In this document: positions 1 to 7,245 of the stretch, piece after piece
Position numbering within the stretch: position 1 is the first letter of the stretch
Layout: each line of letters opens with the position of its first letter
Assembly (NCBI GenBank): GCA_049516835.1
Contig: JBEKSR010000057.1
Coordinates: 1-30,287 of the forward strand
Direction of reading: 5' to 3'
Length of the DNA: 30,287 nt
Source: Fen-178 sp049516835
Lineage (GTDB): Bacteria; Acidobacteriota; Terriglobia; Bryobacterales; Bryobacteraceae
Notes under the pieces: generated by a model
Database searches by the model: none
What the model saw: only the letters and a program-made list of their open reading frames with translations
Told to the model about the DNA's origin: nothing
Program-made: the position numbers and the translations under genes

Positions 1-2
1 GG

Positions 3-113
3 CGCAATCTGCGAGGCGTCAAGCGCAAGATGAGCAATTTTCCACTTCGTCCCCGGCATGCCAAACCACTGCCGCGGATCAACCTCAAGAAGGCGATAAA
101 AATCGTTAAGTGA
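3..113 (+). CDS. C-terminal tail of a gene cut by the window edge, possibly a transposase
   Basis: An open frame enters from the left edge and ends at TGA 111-113, giving 36 codons rich in Arg, Lys and Pro (it reads RNLRGVKRKMSNFPLR and onward). A short basic tail after a GVKRKMS-like segment resembles the C-termini of some DDE transposases of the IS4 type, from memory of that family only. No catalytic residue lies inside the window, so the assignment is tentative. It could equally be the basic tail of another nucleic-acid-binding protein. No inverted terminal repeat could be recognised in the following 190 bases. Confidence 0.35.
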   Translation, partial: RNLRGVKRKMSNFPLRPRHAKPLPRINLKKAIKIVK

Positions 114-307
114 ACAGTATTGGGGCTAAGGCGGACTAAGGCTGGGAATATCGGAGGTATGTTCCGTCCAGATGGGTCATATACGAACTGGTAGGCGCCA
201 GTATTTCCATTCTCCGGGTCACGTCGGTAGCTTCGGGCGCGAAGAATCCTCCCGGCCGCTGCTAAACTCGGAGTTGGTGAGATTTTCACCCTCGGAGCGA
301 ACGGGCA
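114..307. other. Non-coding stretch before the first complete gene
   Basis: No coding frame of note was found. The stretch holds two copies of CTAAGGC ten bases apart (126-132 and 136-142) and a possible -10 box TAAACT at 263-268, 39 bases before the GTG start at 308. No convincing -35 box was seen. If the upstream tail is a transposase, this could be the end of an insertion sequence, but no terminal repeat could be identified. Confidence 0.4.
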
Positions 308-1351
308 GTGAATCAGAAGGATGACAGCGCGTGGGAGGAGGCGAAGCGCCTCTGCAGGCTGTCGGCGGAAGAGGTCCGCATGGCCAAGGAACTCGGCTTC
401 AAACCCAAGTCCCTCATCAAGAACATTCCTTCGCCGTCCCAGCAATGGAAGGCGCCAGTGCGCGACTGGGTAAGGGATCTCTACGAAAAGAAGATCGGGT
501 CGCGCAAACAGGCGGATAGCGCTCCGGCCACGCCTCCAGTGCGAAACCAGGTGATCGAATTCCGGAACCCGGAGCATCCGTGGCCCGACAAGCCGGAGAT
601 TCCCGAGCTGGTTTTGCAAGACCCAATCGATTTTGAAGGCGGTGAAGATGTGGACGCCGCATGGGACATGTACGCCTTCCAGGACAGGTTCGAGCCGCCA
701 AAGCCGCCATCGGAGGAGGACATCCAAGAAGAGAACACCCGGGCGCTTCGCCGCCAGTGCCTGTACCGCTGGGCCGCACAGTTGGTCGCGGTAGCCATGA
801 GCCAGTTGCCGGAGGTTCAGAGGGTGGCGGCGTTCGGGGCGGTTGCGCAGCCGTTGGAAATGGAAGTTCCGCGGTTTCGTGAGTTTCGCCGCCACCGGAT
901 TGAGGTCCTGCACGAGTGCGCCGATCTGGATCTGGCGGTCTGGACAGCCAACCTGTCGGGTCTCAGGGAGTTGAAGCGCGCGATGAGTCGCGGGCTATCC
1001 CTGGTGCAGGACACGCCATGGGGAGGCGTCGCCCATCACCAGGTGGATGTCCATATCTTCGATGCCGGGAGCGGGGCCTACCGGGGACGGCTCTGCACGT
1101 TTGGGCAGTGCCCTAAGCCACGGAAAATGCAGTGCCTTGTCTCCGGTTGCGGGGAGCAGCCGTTCCTGCAGCAGTTCGAAAAATACCGGTTCAATTCCGC
1201 GCAATTCGAAGGCGAGCCGAAAGTCACGCTGTTCGACAGGACCAGCGGATTTCTGGTGCGCCCGCCGCGGATCGACGCGAAGCCGGCCAGATTTGTGCGT
1301 CGCGCCAAGAAAGACCTTGAAGGTCTTGACGACGAGAACCCGCCATTCTGA
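308..1351 (+). CDS. Uncharacterised nucleotidyltransferase-like protein, 347 aa
   Basis: I do not recognise a named family. The N-terminal third (about residues 10-62) is helical and ends in a WKAPVRDWVRDLYEKK motif, followed by a Pro/Asp/Glu-rich linker to about residue 145. The C-terminal part has the order expected of a polymerase-beta-type nucleotidyltransferase: AFGAV at 175-179 where such enzymes have a GS motif, then ADLDLAVW with Asp206 and Asp208, then VDVHIFD with Asp247 as a possible third metal ligand. The Ser of the GS motif is replaced, so activity is uncertain. Four cysteines (263, 268, 276, 281) form a CxFGxCPK...C...GC pattern that could bind zinc. The start is GTG, with a weak GGAG about ten bases upstream. 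It stands alone, next to a transposase-like tail. Confidence 0.55.
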   Translation: MNQKDDSAWEEAKRLCRLSAEEVRMAKELGFKPKSLIKNIPSPSQQWKAPVRDWVRDLYEKKIGSRKQADSAPATPPVRNQVIEFRNPEHPWPDKPEIPELVLQDPIDFEGGEDVDAAWDMYAFQDRFEPPKPPSEEDIQEENTRALRRQCLYRWAAQLVAVAMSQLPEVQRVAAFGAVAQPLEMEVPRFREFRRHRIEVLHECADLDLAVWTANLSGLRELKRAMSRGLSLVQDTPWGGVAHHQVDVHIFDAGSGAYRGRLCTFGQCPKPRKMQCLVSGCGEQPFLQQFEKYRFNSAQFEGEPKVTLFDRTSGFLVRPPRIDAKPARFVRRAKKDLEGLDDENPPF

Positions 1352-1412
1352 TGGGAATTGACACCCCTTAGGGACCACGCAAAAATAACTTCACATTTGC
1401 CTACTTGGCCGT

Positions 1413-1441
1413 GTGGCGCAGGCATGCGTGCCCAATGCCAC
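1413..1441. terminator. Possible stem-loop terminator between convergent genes
   Basis: GTGGC at 1413-1417 pairs with GCCAC at 1437-1441, with an inner GGCA/TGCC pairing at 421-424 and 429-432 of the same kilobase (1421-1424 and 1429-1432). The sequence TTAGTTTTC follows on the plus strand. It lies between the convergent 347-residue gene and the nitroreductase gene, where a terminator is expected. The stem is short and interrupted, so the call is weak. Confidence 0.3.
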
Positions 1442-2149
1442 TTAGTTTTCGTGAAATCGATATTCTGCATGGATTGTGGGGCGGGCAATCCTGCCCGCAA
1501 GCCGGCCTTCCGGCCGGCTGGACCCGCTGGAAAGCGGGTCCGCAGGCTCGAGCGTAATCCGCTGGTCGGGCCGCAGGTTCAGGGCCTTGCTCAGCTCGGC
1601 ACGGGGCACCGACGCGCGTACCACCGCGCCGAGGCCTTCGGAGGCGCAAAACAGGTACACGTTCTGAGCGATAAACCCGGTATTGGCGTTGGCAATGGCG
1701 GTCTTGGCGTTCTCGTCCGCGCCTCCCATTTTGGAGAAGTCGGCCACGTAAACCAGGTTCAGCGGCGCCTCTCCGACGAATGCGACCGTCCCCGTGACCT
1801 TCCGGAGATCGCCGCTCACCACCGGCTTGAGGGCGTTAGCCTTGGCGTCGTATACGTAGGCGCCATCCGCCGTGACCGCGTAAATCTCGATTTCCTGCCG
1901 GTTCGACGCCGAGGGCGCGGTGCGGTGGCCGTCCTCGCGGTTGATCCCCCATCCGGCCCACAACAAGTTTGAAAGCACCTGGGGCGAGAGCTTTTCCGGG
2001 CTGAATTCGCGCGTCGATTTCCGTTCCTTGAGGGCCTGCATCAGCGGTTTGCCTCCGCTGGTCTGCGGCGCCGGCAGGACAACGGGCTTGAGATCCTGCG
2101 CCAACAGCCCCGCGGGAACGAGCAAAAGGGCAAAAAAGGACCTGGACAT
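1442..2149 (-). CDS. Secreted nitroreductase-like (SagB/ThcOx type) protein with a repeat-derived C-terminus
   Basis: The 235-residue protein has an N-terminal signal sequence ending near LLAQ (residue 18). It then has the nitroreductase/FMN-binding signature RKSTREFSPEKLSPQVLSNL at 43-62 and a GHRTAPSASNRQEIE segment (74-88) that in this family contacts FMN. The partner residues are GFIAQNVYLFCASEGLG at 158-174. The family is expected to be an FMN-dependent oxidoreductase; the substrate is unknown. Homologues as I remember them end soon after LRPDQRITL with a short AQTVGYP-like tail. Here residues 201-235 are instead read from a triple-hairpin repeat (1476-1541), so the natural end appears to have been replaced. 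The start has a strong GAAGGAG seven bases upstream. It is the last gene of a three-gene minus-strand operon, 36 bases after the CocE-type gene, and may also have its own promoter (TATACT at 2170-2175). Confidence 0.75.
   Translation of the reverse strand: MSRSFFALLLVPAGLLAQDLKPVVLPAPQTSGGKPLMQALKERKSTREFSPEKLSPQVLSNLLWAGWGINREDGHRTAPSASNRQEIEIYAVTADGAYVYDAKANALKPVVSGDLRKVTGTVAFVGEAPLNLVYVADFSKMGGADENAKTAIANANTGFIAQNVYLFCASEGLGAVVRASVPRAELSKALNLRPDQRITLEPADPLSSGSSRPEGRLAGRIARPTIHAEYRFHEN
1476..1541. repeat. Triple-hairpin repeat with GTGGGGC head
   Basis: Three perfect stem-loops follow each other almost without spacing, each with a four-base loop. The first is GCGGGCA/TGCCCGC (1481-1498, loop ATCC). 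The second is AGCCGGCC/GGCCGGCT (1500-1519, loop TTCC). The third is GGACCCGCT/AGCGGGTCC (1520-1541, loop GGAA). The head GTGGGGC at 1476-1482 recurs at 5049 and 16988 in front of other hairpins. The minus strand of this element encodes most of the last 35 residues of the nitroreductase gene. Confidence 0.85.
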
Positions 2150-2175
2150 CGGAGTTCTCCTTCTCTCGCAGTATA
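2150..2175 (-). promoter_or_regulatory. Possible internal promoter and Shine-Dalgarno of the nitroreductase gene
   Basis: On the minus strand TATACT (2170-2175) is followed by GAAGGAG seven bases before the ATG at 2149. The -35 region is poor (TTGCGC with a 19-base spacer). The Shine-Dalgarno sequence is the clearest in this operon, which fits an internal gene that cannot rely on a leaderless start. Confidence 0.45.
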
Positions 2176-2185
2176 ACCGCCGGCG

Positions 2186-4114
2186 CTACTCCACGCGCAA
2201 CTGAATCCGCGAACCGTCCGCGCCCCCGAAGTACACGCGCTCGAAGGCCTTCTGAAAATCGCTCGAGAGCGCCTTCGGAATCTCCATGAACTTCTGCGGA
2301 TTCCGGTCCGTCAGCGGAAACCACGAGCTCTCGATCTGCACCATGATCCGGTGCCCCTGCCGCCACGTATGCGCGATATCCGGCAAAGAGAACGTAATCC
2401 GGTCCGGCTTGTTGGGCTCGAACGGCACAGGCTTCTCGAAGCTCTTCCGGAACTTGCCGCGGAAAGGCTCGCCGCGAATCAGTTCCTGGTATCCCCCCAT
2501 CGGTGGACCGGGCGCAGGGGTGCCCTGTGGGCCCGGCGCCGGATTGTTGTAGTCCGGATAATCGCCCGGGAAAACGTCGATCATCTTCACATCGAAGTCG
2601 GAGTCCGTCCCGGTGGTCGAGACTTTGAGGTCGACCCCGATGGGCCCGAACACCGAAACGTCGTGGTCCAGCGGCTCGGTCTGGAACACCAGCACGTCGG
2701 GACGCATCGAGGCGAACCGCTGGTCCTCGGTCATGTACGAATTGAGCACTCCCTGAACGATACGGCCGACGTACGGCACCGGCTTGCCCGGGTCCGACAG
2801 ATACTCTTCGAAGCCCGGCTCGGCCGGCCGGCTCCACGCGAGCTTGCCCCTGGCGTCGAGGAACAGGTCGGTGGAATACGCCTCGCGCGGCGGCCACGCG
2901 TCGAAGCGGCGCCACTGGTTCATGCCCGTTTGGAACACCCATGCCTTGGGAAACTTGCCGTCGCCGCGGCCCTTCAGGTAGTGGAGGAAGAACGGAAGCT
3001 CGATTTGCTCGCGATAGTATTGCGCCGTCTTGGAGGCGAAGTTGACGTTGCCCAACCGGTCGCCGTCGCCGCGCGAAAAACCACCGTGGTTCCAGGGGCC
3101 CATCACCAGCATGACCGCCGGGGGCGTGTTCTTCTCCATGAAATCGAACTGGCGCAGCAGGCCTTGCGGATCTTCGGTGTCGTACCAGCCGCCCACCAGC
3201 ATGACCGCCGGCTTGACGGCGGTCAGATATTTCCAGATGGCGCGCGATTGCCACACCTCGTCGTAGGTGGTGTGGCCGATATTCATGTTCCACATGGGCT
3301 GCTGGTGCTTGAAGTATTTTTCGTCGGCGTTGGCCAGCGGACCCAGGCTGAGAAAGAAGTCGTAACCGTCGGGCGTGCCGTAGTCGAACGGCAGCGCGCG
3401 CGGGGGCGGCGCGGGATCGCCTTCGCGATTGCGGAACCCCATGTAGAAGCCGAAGCGGTGCGCCAGCATGAACGCGCCGTTATGGTAGACGTCGTCGCCC
3501 ATGTAGTAATCGGTGACGGGCGCCTGTGGCGACACCGCCACCAGCGCCGGATGCGCGTCGATCATCCCCGCGGTGGCGTAGAACCCCGGCTGCGAGATGC
3601 CCCACATCCCCACCTTGCCCGTGTTGCCGGGCACGTGTTTCACCAGCCAGTCGATGGTGTCATACGTGTCGGTGCTCTCGTCGGTGTCCTTCGGCGAGTT
3701 CTTCACGGGCTTGTGCGGGCGGATGGTGACGAAGTCGCCTTCGCTCATGAACCGGCCGCGAATGTCCTGGTAGACGAAGATGAACTTCTCCCGCTCGAAC
3801 AGCTCCGAGGGACCGAGGCTTGAGCGGTACAGGTCGATGCCATACGGCGCGACGCTGTAGCCCGTCCGCTCGATCAAGATGGGATACGTCTTGCCGTCCG
3901 AGAAGACGTCCTTGGGCACGTAGACCGACGCGAACAGCCTGATGCCGTCGCGCATGGCGATGCGGTATTCGAACTTCGAGTAGTTCTCACGGATGAAGGC
4001 GGCGCGCTCGGCCGGTGCGCCAGTCGCGGCAGGCTGAGAGGCAGACGTACCTCCACGGCCTCCCTGGGAAGCGGCGAGTTGGGCCAGGAACAGAAGAGCA
4101 AATATGGTGCGCAT
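2186..4114 (-). CDS. Secreted CocE/NonD-type alpha/beta hydrolase (X-Pro peptidase S15 family)
   Basis: The 642-residue protein begins with a signal peptide (to about residue 16) and a Gly/Ala/Ser-rich spacer. The S15/CocE fold follows: MRDGIRLFASVYVPKD (54-69), the oxyanion/Tyr region ERTGYSVAPYG (82-92), the DIRGRFMSEGDF strand (117-128), and the nucleophile elbow GMWGISQPGFYA with Ser174. The acid is Asp312 in GGWYDTED and the base is His343 in GPWNHGG. The C-terminal jelly-roll domain (about 420-642) is the usual CocE C-terminal domain. Such enzymes cleave esters or peptides such as cocaine, glutaryl-7-ACA or X-Pro substrates; the substrate here cannot be told. Length is normal for the family. 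It starts 13 bases after the upstream hydrolase stop, so they are surely co-transcribed. Confidence 0.9.
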   Translation of the reverse strand: MRTIFALLFLAQLAASQGGRGGTSASQPAATGAPAERAAFIRENYSKFEYRIAMRDGIRLFASVYVPKDVFSDGKTYPILIERTGYSVAPYGIDLYRSSLGPSELFEREKFIFVYQDIRGRFMSEGDFVTIRPHKPVKNSPKDTDESTDTYDTIDWLVKHVPGNTGKVGMWGISQPGFYATAGMIDAHPALVAVSPQAPVTDYYMGDDVYHNGAFMLAHRFGFYMGFRNREGDPAPPPRALPFDYGTPDGYDFFLSLGPLANADEKYFKHQQPMWNMNIGHTTYDEVWQSRAIWKYLTAVKPAVMLVGGWYDTEDPQGLLRQFDFMEKNTPPAVMLVMGPWNHGGFSRGDGDRLGNVNFASKTAQYYREQIELPFFLHYLKGRGDGKFPKAWVFQTGMNQWRRFDAWPPREAYSTDLFLDARGKLAWSRPAEPGFEEYLSDPGKPVPYVGRIVQGVLNSYMTEDQRFASMRPDVLVFQTEPLDHDVSVFGPIGVDLKVSTTGTDSDFDVKMIDVFPGDYPDYNNPAPGPQGTPAPGPPMGGYQELIRGEPFRGKFRKSFEKPVPFEPNKPDRITFSLPDIAHTWRQGHRIMVQIESSWFPLTDRNPQKFMEIPKALSSDFQKAFERVYFGGADGSRIQLRVE

Positions 4115-4127
4115 AGCGTGCCCCGCC

Positions 4128-5000
4128 CTACTTCACGTCGAGCGTCTTCTTCAGCCACGCCACCATCTCCGGTTTCCAGTGCTGCATCTCCGGGGCGCGC
4201 CAGCCCGCCATCCCGTGCCCGCCGTCCTCGATGGTGATCAGCTCGCAGCCCGCTCCCACCTTGTGCATCGCGTCGCACATGGCAGGCGATTGCTCATACG
4301 ACACCTGGTCGTCCTTGGTCCCGTGTATGCACAGGAACGGCGCCATTCCCTTGTGGACCGCGGCGATGGGCGCGACGGCGCGCAGCTTCGCGAGGCCCGT
4401 GGCATCCAGTTGTTCGGCGCCGAAAAAATGAATGCCGGCGCCGTTGGCCGCGTGCTGGTTGATAGTCGTCATGTTGAAGCGTTCCGGATGATCGCGCCGC
4501 GCTTCGGCCAGCTTGGCGTAATCGACCGGCCCATAAAAATCCACCACGGCCGCTACTTTCGTGTCCGGCGTTTCGTGCGTGGCGGCGTAGTTTACGAGGA
4601 ACCCGCCGGCCGATTCGCCGATGATGGCGATCTTCGAGACATCGGCGTGGTACGCCGCGGCGTTGGCCTTTACCCACCGGATGGCGCTGTAGAGATCTTC
4701 GATGGCCTGCGGGAAACGGAACTCGGGGGCGAGCCGGTAATCGATGCTGAACCACGCGAATCCGCCGTCGGCCAGCGGTTCGAACAACGGCCGGACGTTG
4801 GTGCTCCGGCTTCCTCCGTCGAACCCCCCGCCGTGGACCAGAATGGCGACGGGAAACGGCCCTGGTCCGTCCGGAACGTGAAGGTCGAGCAGGATTGGCT
4901 TCCCGCCCGGGCGGGCGTATTCGACGTCCTTCCGGTCCAGAGGCGCGCCCGCCAGAGTCGCGGCGCAGGCAAGTGCAAGAATGAGCGTAGATCTCCGCAT
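4128..5000 (-). CDS. Secreted alpha/beta hydrolase of the HSL/carboxylesterase type
   Basis: The 290-residue protein has a signal peptide (to about residue 18). It has an oxyanion motif HGGG at 56-59, the DYRLAPEF segment typical of hormone-sensitive-lipase-like esterases (87-94), and the nucleophile motif GESAGG with Ser130. Asp230 or Asp231 lies in HGTKDDQVSY, and His262 in GGHGM. It is probably an exported carboxylesterase or acyl/feruloyl-type esterase. I chose the ATG at 5000 rather than one 19 codons upstream because the signal peptide begins here and a -10 box (TACAAT, 5008-5013) lies only seven bases upstream. That makes the longer frame untranscribed at its start. There is no Shine-Dalgarno site. 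It heads the operon hydrolase, CocE hydrolase, nitroreductase. Confidence 0.88.
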   Translation of the reverse strand: MRRSTLILALACAATLAGAPLDRKDVEYARPGGKPILLDLHVPDGPGPFPVAILVHGGGFDGGSRSTNVRPLFEPLADGGFAWFSIDYRLAPEFRFPQAIEDLYSAIRWVKANAAAYHADVSKIAIIGESAGGFLVNYAATHETPDTKVAAVVDFYGPVDYAKLAEARRDHPERFNMTTINQHAANGAGIHFFGAEQLDATGLAKLRAVAPIAAVHKGMAPFLCIHGTKDDQVSYEQSPAMCDAMHKVGAGCELITIEDGGHGMAGWRAPEMQHWKPEMVAWLKKTLDVK

Positions 5001-5007
5001 GGAGGTG

Positions 5008-5013
5008 ATTGTA
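5008..5013 (-). promoter_or_regulatory. -10 box of the hydrolase operon, leaderless geometry
   Basis: TACAAT on the minus strand ends seven bases before the ATG at 5000, so transcription should start at or one base before the start codon. The intervening CACCTCC has no ribosome-binding character. Confidence 0.6.
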
Positions 5014-5048
5014 TCAGTCTCGGAACACCGCCGCCCGCGCATAGCCGG

Positions 5049-5072
5049 GTGGGGCATGCTTTAGCTTGCCCA
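5049..5072. repeat. GTGGGGC-headed hairpin repeat, single stem
   Basis: The head GTGGGGC (5049-5055) runs into a stem GGGCATGC (5052-5059), loop TTTA, and GCTTGCCC (5064-5071), with one mismatch. It lies in the divergent intergenic region between the esterase and DUF1080 genes and shares its head with the elements at 1476 and 16988. Confidence 0.6.
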
Positions 5073-5124
5073 GACCACAGGGAGGTGTTTTATGCCGCCG
5101 CACCACGCACGGCCCCGCTTCGTT

Positions 5125-5130
5125 TACACT
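5125..5130 (+). promoter_or_regulatory. -10 box of the DUF1080 gene
   Basis: TACACT ends nine bases before the ATG at 5140, within GTTTACACTGAGCTTGTTATG. No Shine-Dalgarno site lies between them, which suggests an almost leaderless mRNA. Confidence 0.55.
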
Positions 5131-5139
5131 GAGCTTGTT

Positions 5140-5802
5140 ATGACACGTTGGCGCTTTTGTTTTGTGATCGCTTCGGCTTTCACCGGGGTGGCCGCCATGC
5201 TCGCCACCGGTGCGGCGTCCGGCCAATCCGCCGGACCCGTGGATTTGCTGCCCGACGAGGGTCTCCACGGCTGGACTCGTATTCCCATTCCCCCAATCGA
5301 CGGCCTCAAGCCCAAGATGCAATGGCGGGTGGACCCCGCCCAACACGCCCTCATCTGTACCGGCGACGGCGGGCATGAATTGCTGCGCTACGACAAGGAA
5401 CTGGGCGACTTCGTCTTCGAGGTGGACTGGCGCTTCACCCCGCGCGGCGAATCGGAAACGCGTTACAACAGCGGCGTCTTCGCCCGCCTGTCCGAGTATG
5501 GTGAAATCTGGTACCAGGCGCAGACCGGCCTCCGTGGCGGTTACCTTTTCGGAAACAACATCGTCGATGGCGTGATCCAGCGTTTCAATCTGAGCAAGGA
5601 AATGAAAGAGAACCGGGTCAAGCCGGCAGGCGAGTGGAACCATTACGAGATCCGCGCGCAAGGCAGCCACATGTCGCTGGCGGTCAACGGGGCCGTCGTC
5701 AACGAGTTGCCTAATTGCGGCCTGCTCCGGGGCTACGTCGGCCTGGAGGCCGAGGGGTTCGAGGTCACTTTTCGGAACCTGAAACTTCAGGTGCTCCAGT
5801 AG
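5140..5802 (+). CDS. Secreted DUF1080 (3-keto-disaccharide hydrolase-like) protein
   Basis: This is a 220-residue protein with a signal peptide (to about residue 30, ending GAASGQS). A single DUF1080 domain follows with the usual landmarks: the DLLPDEGLHGWTR opening, FVFEVDWRF, RYNSGVFARL, the GGYLFGNNIVDG loop, EWNHYEIRAQGSHMSLAVNG, and the closing GYVGLEAEGFEVTFRNLKL. The fold is a concanavalin-like beta sandwich. Members include 3-keto-glucoside/3-keto-disaccharide hydrolases and carbohydrate-binding proteins abundant in Planctomycetes and Acidobacteria. The function of this copy is inferred. I chose the ATG at 5140 over an in-frame upstream ATG at 5092 because the signal peptide begins here and the -10 box lies between the two. 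Confidence 0.85.
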   Translation: MTRWRFCFVIASAFTGVAAMLATGAASGQSAGPVDLLPDEGLHGWTRIPIPPIDGLKPKMQWRVDPAQHALICTGDGGHELLRYDKELGDFVFEVDWRFTPRGESETRYNSGVFARLSEYGEIWYQAQTGLRGGYLFGNNIVDGVIQRFNLSKEMKENRVKPAGEWNHYEIRAQGSHMSLAVNGAVVNELPNCGLLRGYVGLEAEGFEVTFRNLKLQVLQ

Positions 5803-5806
5803 CGTT

Positions 5807-6835
5807 CTACACCACCACCATCTTGCCCACGCCGTCGGCGTATTGCTCGTTGATGGAAAACGCTTCCGCGATGCGCTCGAGCGGGCGCGTGTGCGTCACC
5901 AAAGGGGCGAACCACTCGGTCTGCTGCGCCAGCAAGTCCAGCGCCGCCTCCATTTCGTGAGCCGAGCGGCGCACATTAAAGATCGCCAGCTCCTTGCGCC
6001 GCATGGGCGAGACTTCGAACGGCGCCATCACACCGGAATGAATGCCGGTGAGGACTACGCGGCCGCCGTTGCGCGACACCCGAATCGCCCAGTTGGTGGT
6101 GTGCTCCTTGGCGGCGCAGTCGATGGCGCAATCCACCCCGCGGTTGCCGGTATCGGCTCGAACCTGCCGCACCACGTCGATTTCGCCGGGATCCAGCGCC
6201 ACGTCGGCGCCCATCCGCCTGGCCATCTCGCGCCGGTGCGCCAAGGGTTCGATGGCCCAGATACGGCCGGCGCCCGTCACCTTCAGGCAGGCTACCGTCA
6301 GCAGCCCGATCGGCCCCGCCCCGAACACCGCCACGGTCTCCCCAATCTGAATCGCCGCGAATTTCATGGAATGCATAGCCACCGACAGGGGCTCGAACAT
6401 CGCGGCCACCTCGAACGACAGGCCCTGCGGAATGGGAAGCAGGTTGGAGACCGGCAGATTCAGGAACTCGCGGAAGAAACCTGGATATCCCGAATTGCTG
6501 AGGAACCGGATGTTGGCGCAGATATTGTGGCGCCCGGTGCGGCAGAATTCGCAATGGTAGCAGTAGAGGGCCGGCTCGAGCGCGGCGCGGTCGCCGGGAG
6601 ACCAGCCGGTCACGCCGGCGCCCGTCCTGACCACCATGCCCGCGGGCTCGTGGCCCAGCACCATGGGGTACTGGTTCGCCATATCGCCGACCCCGCCCTC
6701 CAGATAAGAGTGCAGGTCGGAGCCGCAGAGGCCCACGGCTTTTACCCGCACCTGCACCTCGCCCGGCCCGGGCTCTTCGATCTCTTGTTCCCTCAGGCGC
6801 ATTTCGCGCGGCGCAATCAGTTCGGCAATCAGCAT
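5807..6835 (-). CDS. Zinc-dependent alcohol/polyol dehydrogenase (MDR superfamily)
   Basis: The 342-residue cytoplasmic enzyme belongs to the medium-chain dehydrogenase family. Catalytic zinc ligands are Cys37 (GLCGSDLH) and His62-Glu63 (LGHEPAG). The structural zinc cysteines are 92, 95, 98 and 106 (CYHCEFC...C). Glu148 in FEPLSVAMH is the further conserved acidic residue. The nucleotide fold has GAGPIG at 172-177, and the acidic Glu in WAIEPLAHR suggests NAD rather than NADP. It resembles sorbitol, threonine or galactitol-phosphate dehydrogenases; the substrate is not fixed by sequence. A GTG lies six bases upstream (6841), but only the ATG at 6835 is correctly placed eight bases after the TACAAT box. 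Its end lies four bases from the convergent DUF1080 stop. Confidence 0.88.
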   Translation of the reverse strand: MLIAELIAPREMRLREQEIEEPGPGEVQVRVKAVGLCGSDLHSYLEGGVGDMANQYPMVLGHEPAGMVVRTGAGVTGWSPGDRAALEPALYCYHCEFCRTGRHNICANIRFLSNSGYPGFFREFLNLPVSNLLPIPQGLSFEVAAMFEPLSVAMHSMKFAAIQIGETVAVFGAGPIGLLTVACLKVTGAGRIWAIEPLAHRREMARRMGADVALDPGEIDVVRQVRADTGNRGVDCAIDCAAKEHTTNWAIRVSRNGGRVVLTGIHSGVMAPFEVSPMRRKELAIFNVRRSAHEMEAALDLLAQQTEWFAPLVTHTRPLERIAEAFSINEQYADGVGKMVVV

Positions 6836-6843
6836 CTCCACTC

Positions 6844-6853
6844 ATTGTAAGAT
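6844..6853. promoter_or_regulatory. Overlapping divergent -10 boxes
   Basis: The ten bases ATTGTAAGAT contain TACAAT on the minus strand (6844-6849), eight bases before the dehydrogenase ATG. They also contain TAAGAT on the plus strand (6848-6853), eight bases before the ATG at 6862. The two -10 boxes share two base pairs. Only 26 bases separate the divergent start codons, so each gene's -35 region lies inside the other gene's coding sequence. Confidence 0.55.
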
Positions 6854-6861
6854 AGCGATAG

Positions 6862-7242
6862 ATGATCGGTTTTCGTGAGTTCGAAGCGGGACCGGATCCC
6901 TTCGGCCGCAAGTTCCAGGTGATGTTGAAATGGCTGCAAACCGCCATCTCGGTGCGGAGCGCCGACACGGTGGATGTGAAGTTCATTGTGACCAATGAGA
7001 ACGGCGGCCGAACTGAAAAGACCATCGCGCTGCCCCACGCCAGCCTCCTCGACGTGAGCCGCGCGGCCGGCCGCGGCATGGACGACCCCTGGTGCGCCCG
7101 CCTGGCGGCCCTGCACCTGCTGCACGTGGTGGAGACCGGCGAGGACATGGAGAAAGATCTTGTCACCGTCCTGCCGGCGGACTTGAAGCGTTACGCCGGC
7201 GAGCTCGCACGCGCGGAAGAATCCGAAACGCACGCCGGGTGA
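6862..7242 (+). CDS. Small conserved-looking protein of unknown function, 126 aa
   Basis: I do not recognise a family. The protein is soluble, with no signal peptide. It has an N-terminal helix (FGRKFQVMLKWLQTAIS), a beta segment containing SADTVDVKFIVTNENGGRTEK, then helices with DPWCARLAALHLLHVVETGEDM. It has one cysteine. It is followed after three bases by the P1-family peptidase, so the two are one transcription unit, and a role with that peptidase is possible but unproven. The start is supported by the -10 box eight bases upstream. There is no Shine-Dalgarno site. Confidence 0.7.
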   Translation: MIGFREFEAGPDPFGRKFQVMLKWLQTAISVRSADTVDVKFIVTNENGGRTEKTIALPHASLLDVSRAAGRGMDDPWCARLAALHLLHVVETGEDMEKDLVTVLPADLKRYAGELARAEESETHAG

Positions 7243-7245
7243 TTC

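Noticed and set aside
1358..1386. TTGACA followed 17 bases later by AAAAAT, resembling a promoter
   Set aside because: The -10 is poor and no plus-strand gene follows; the next gene runs toward it. It may be accidental, or drive an antisense transcript I cannot support.
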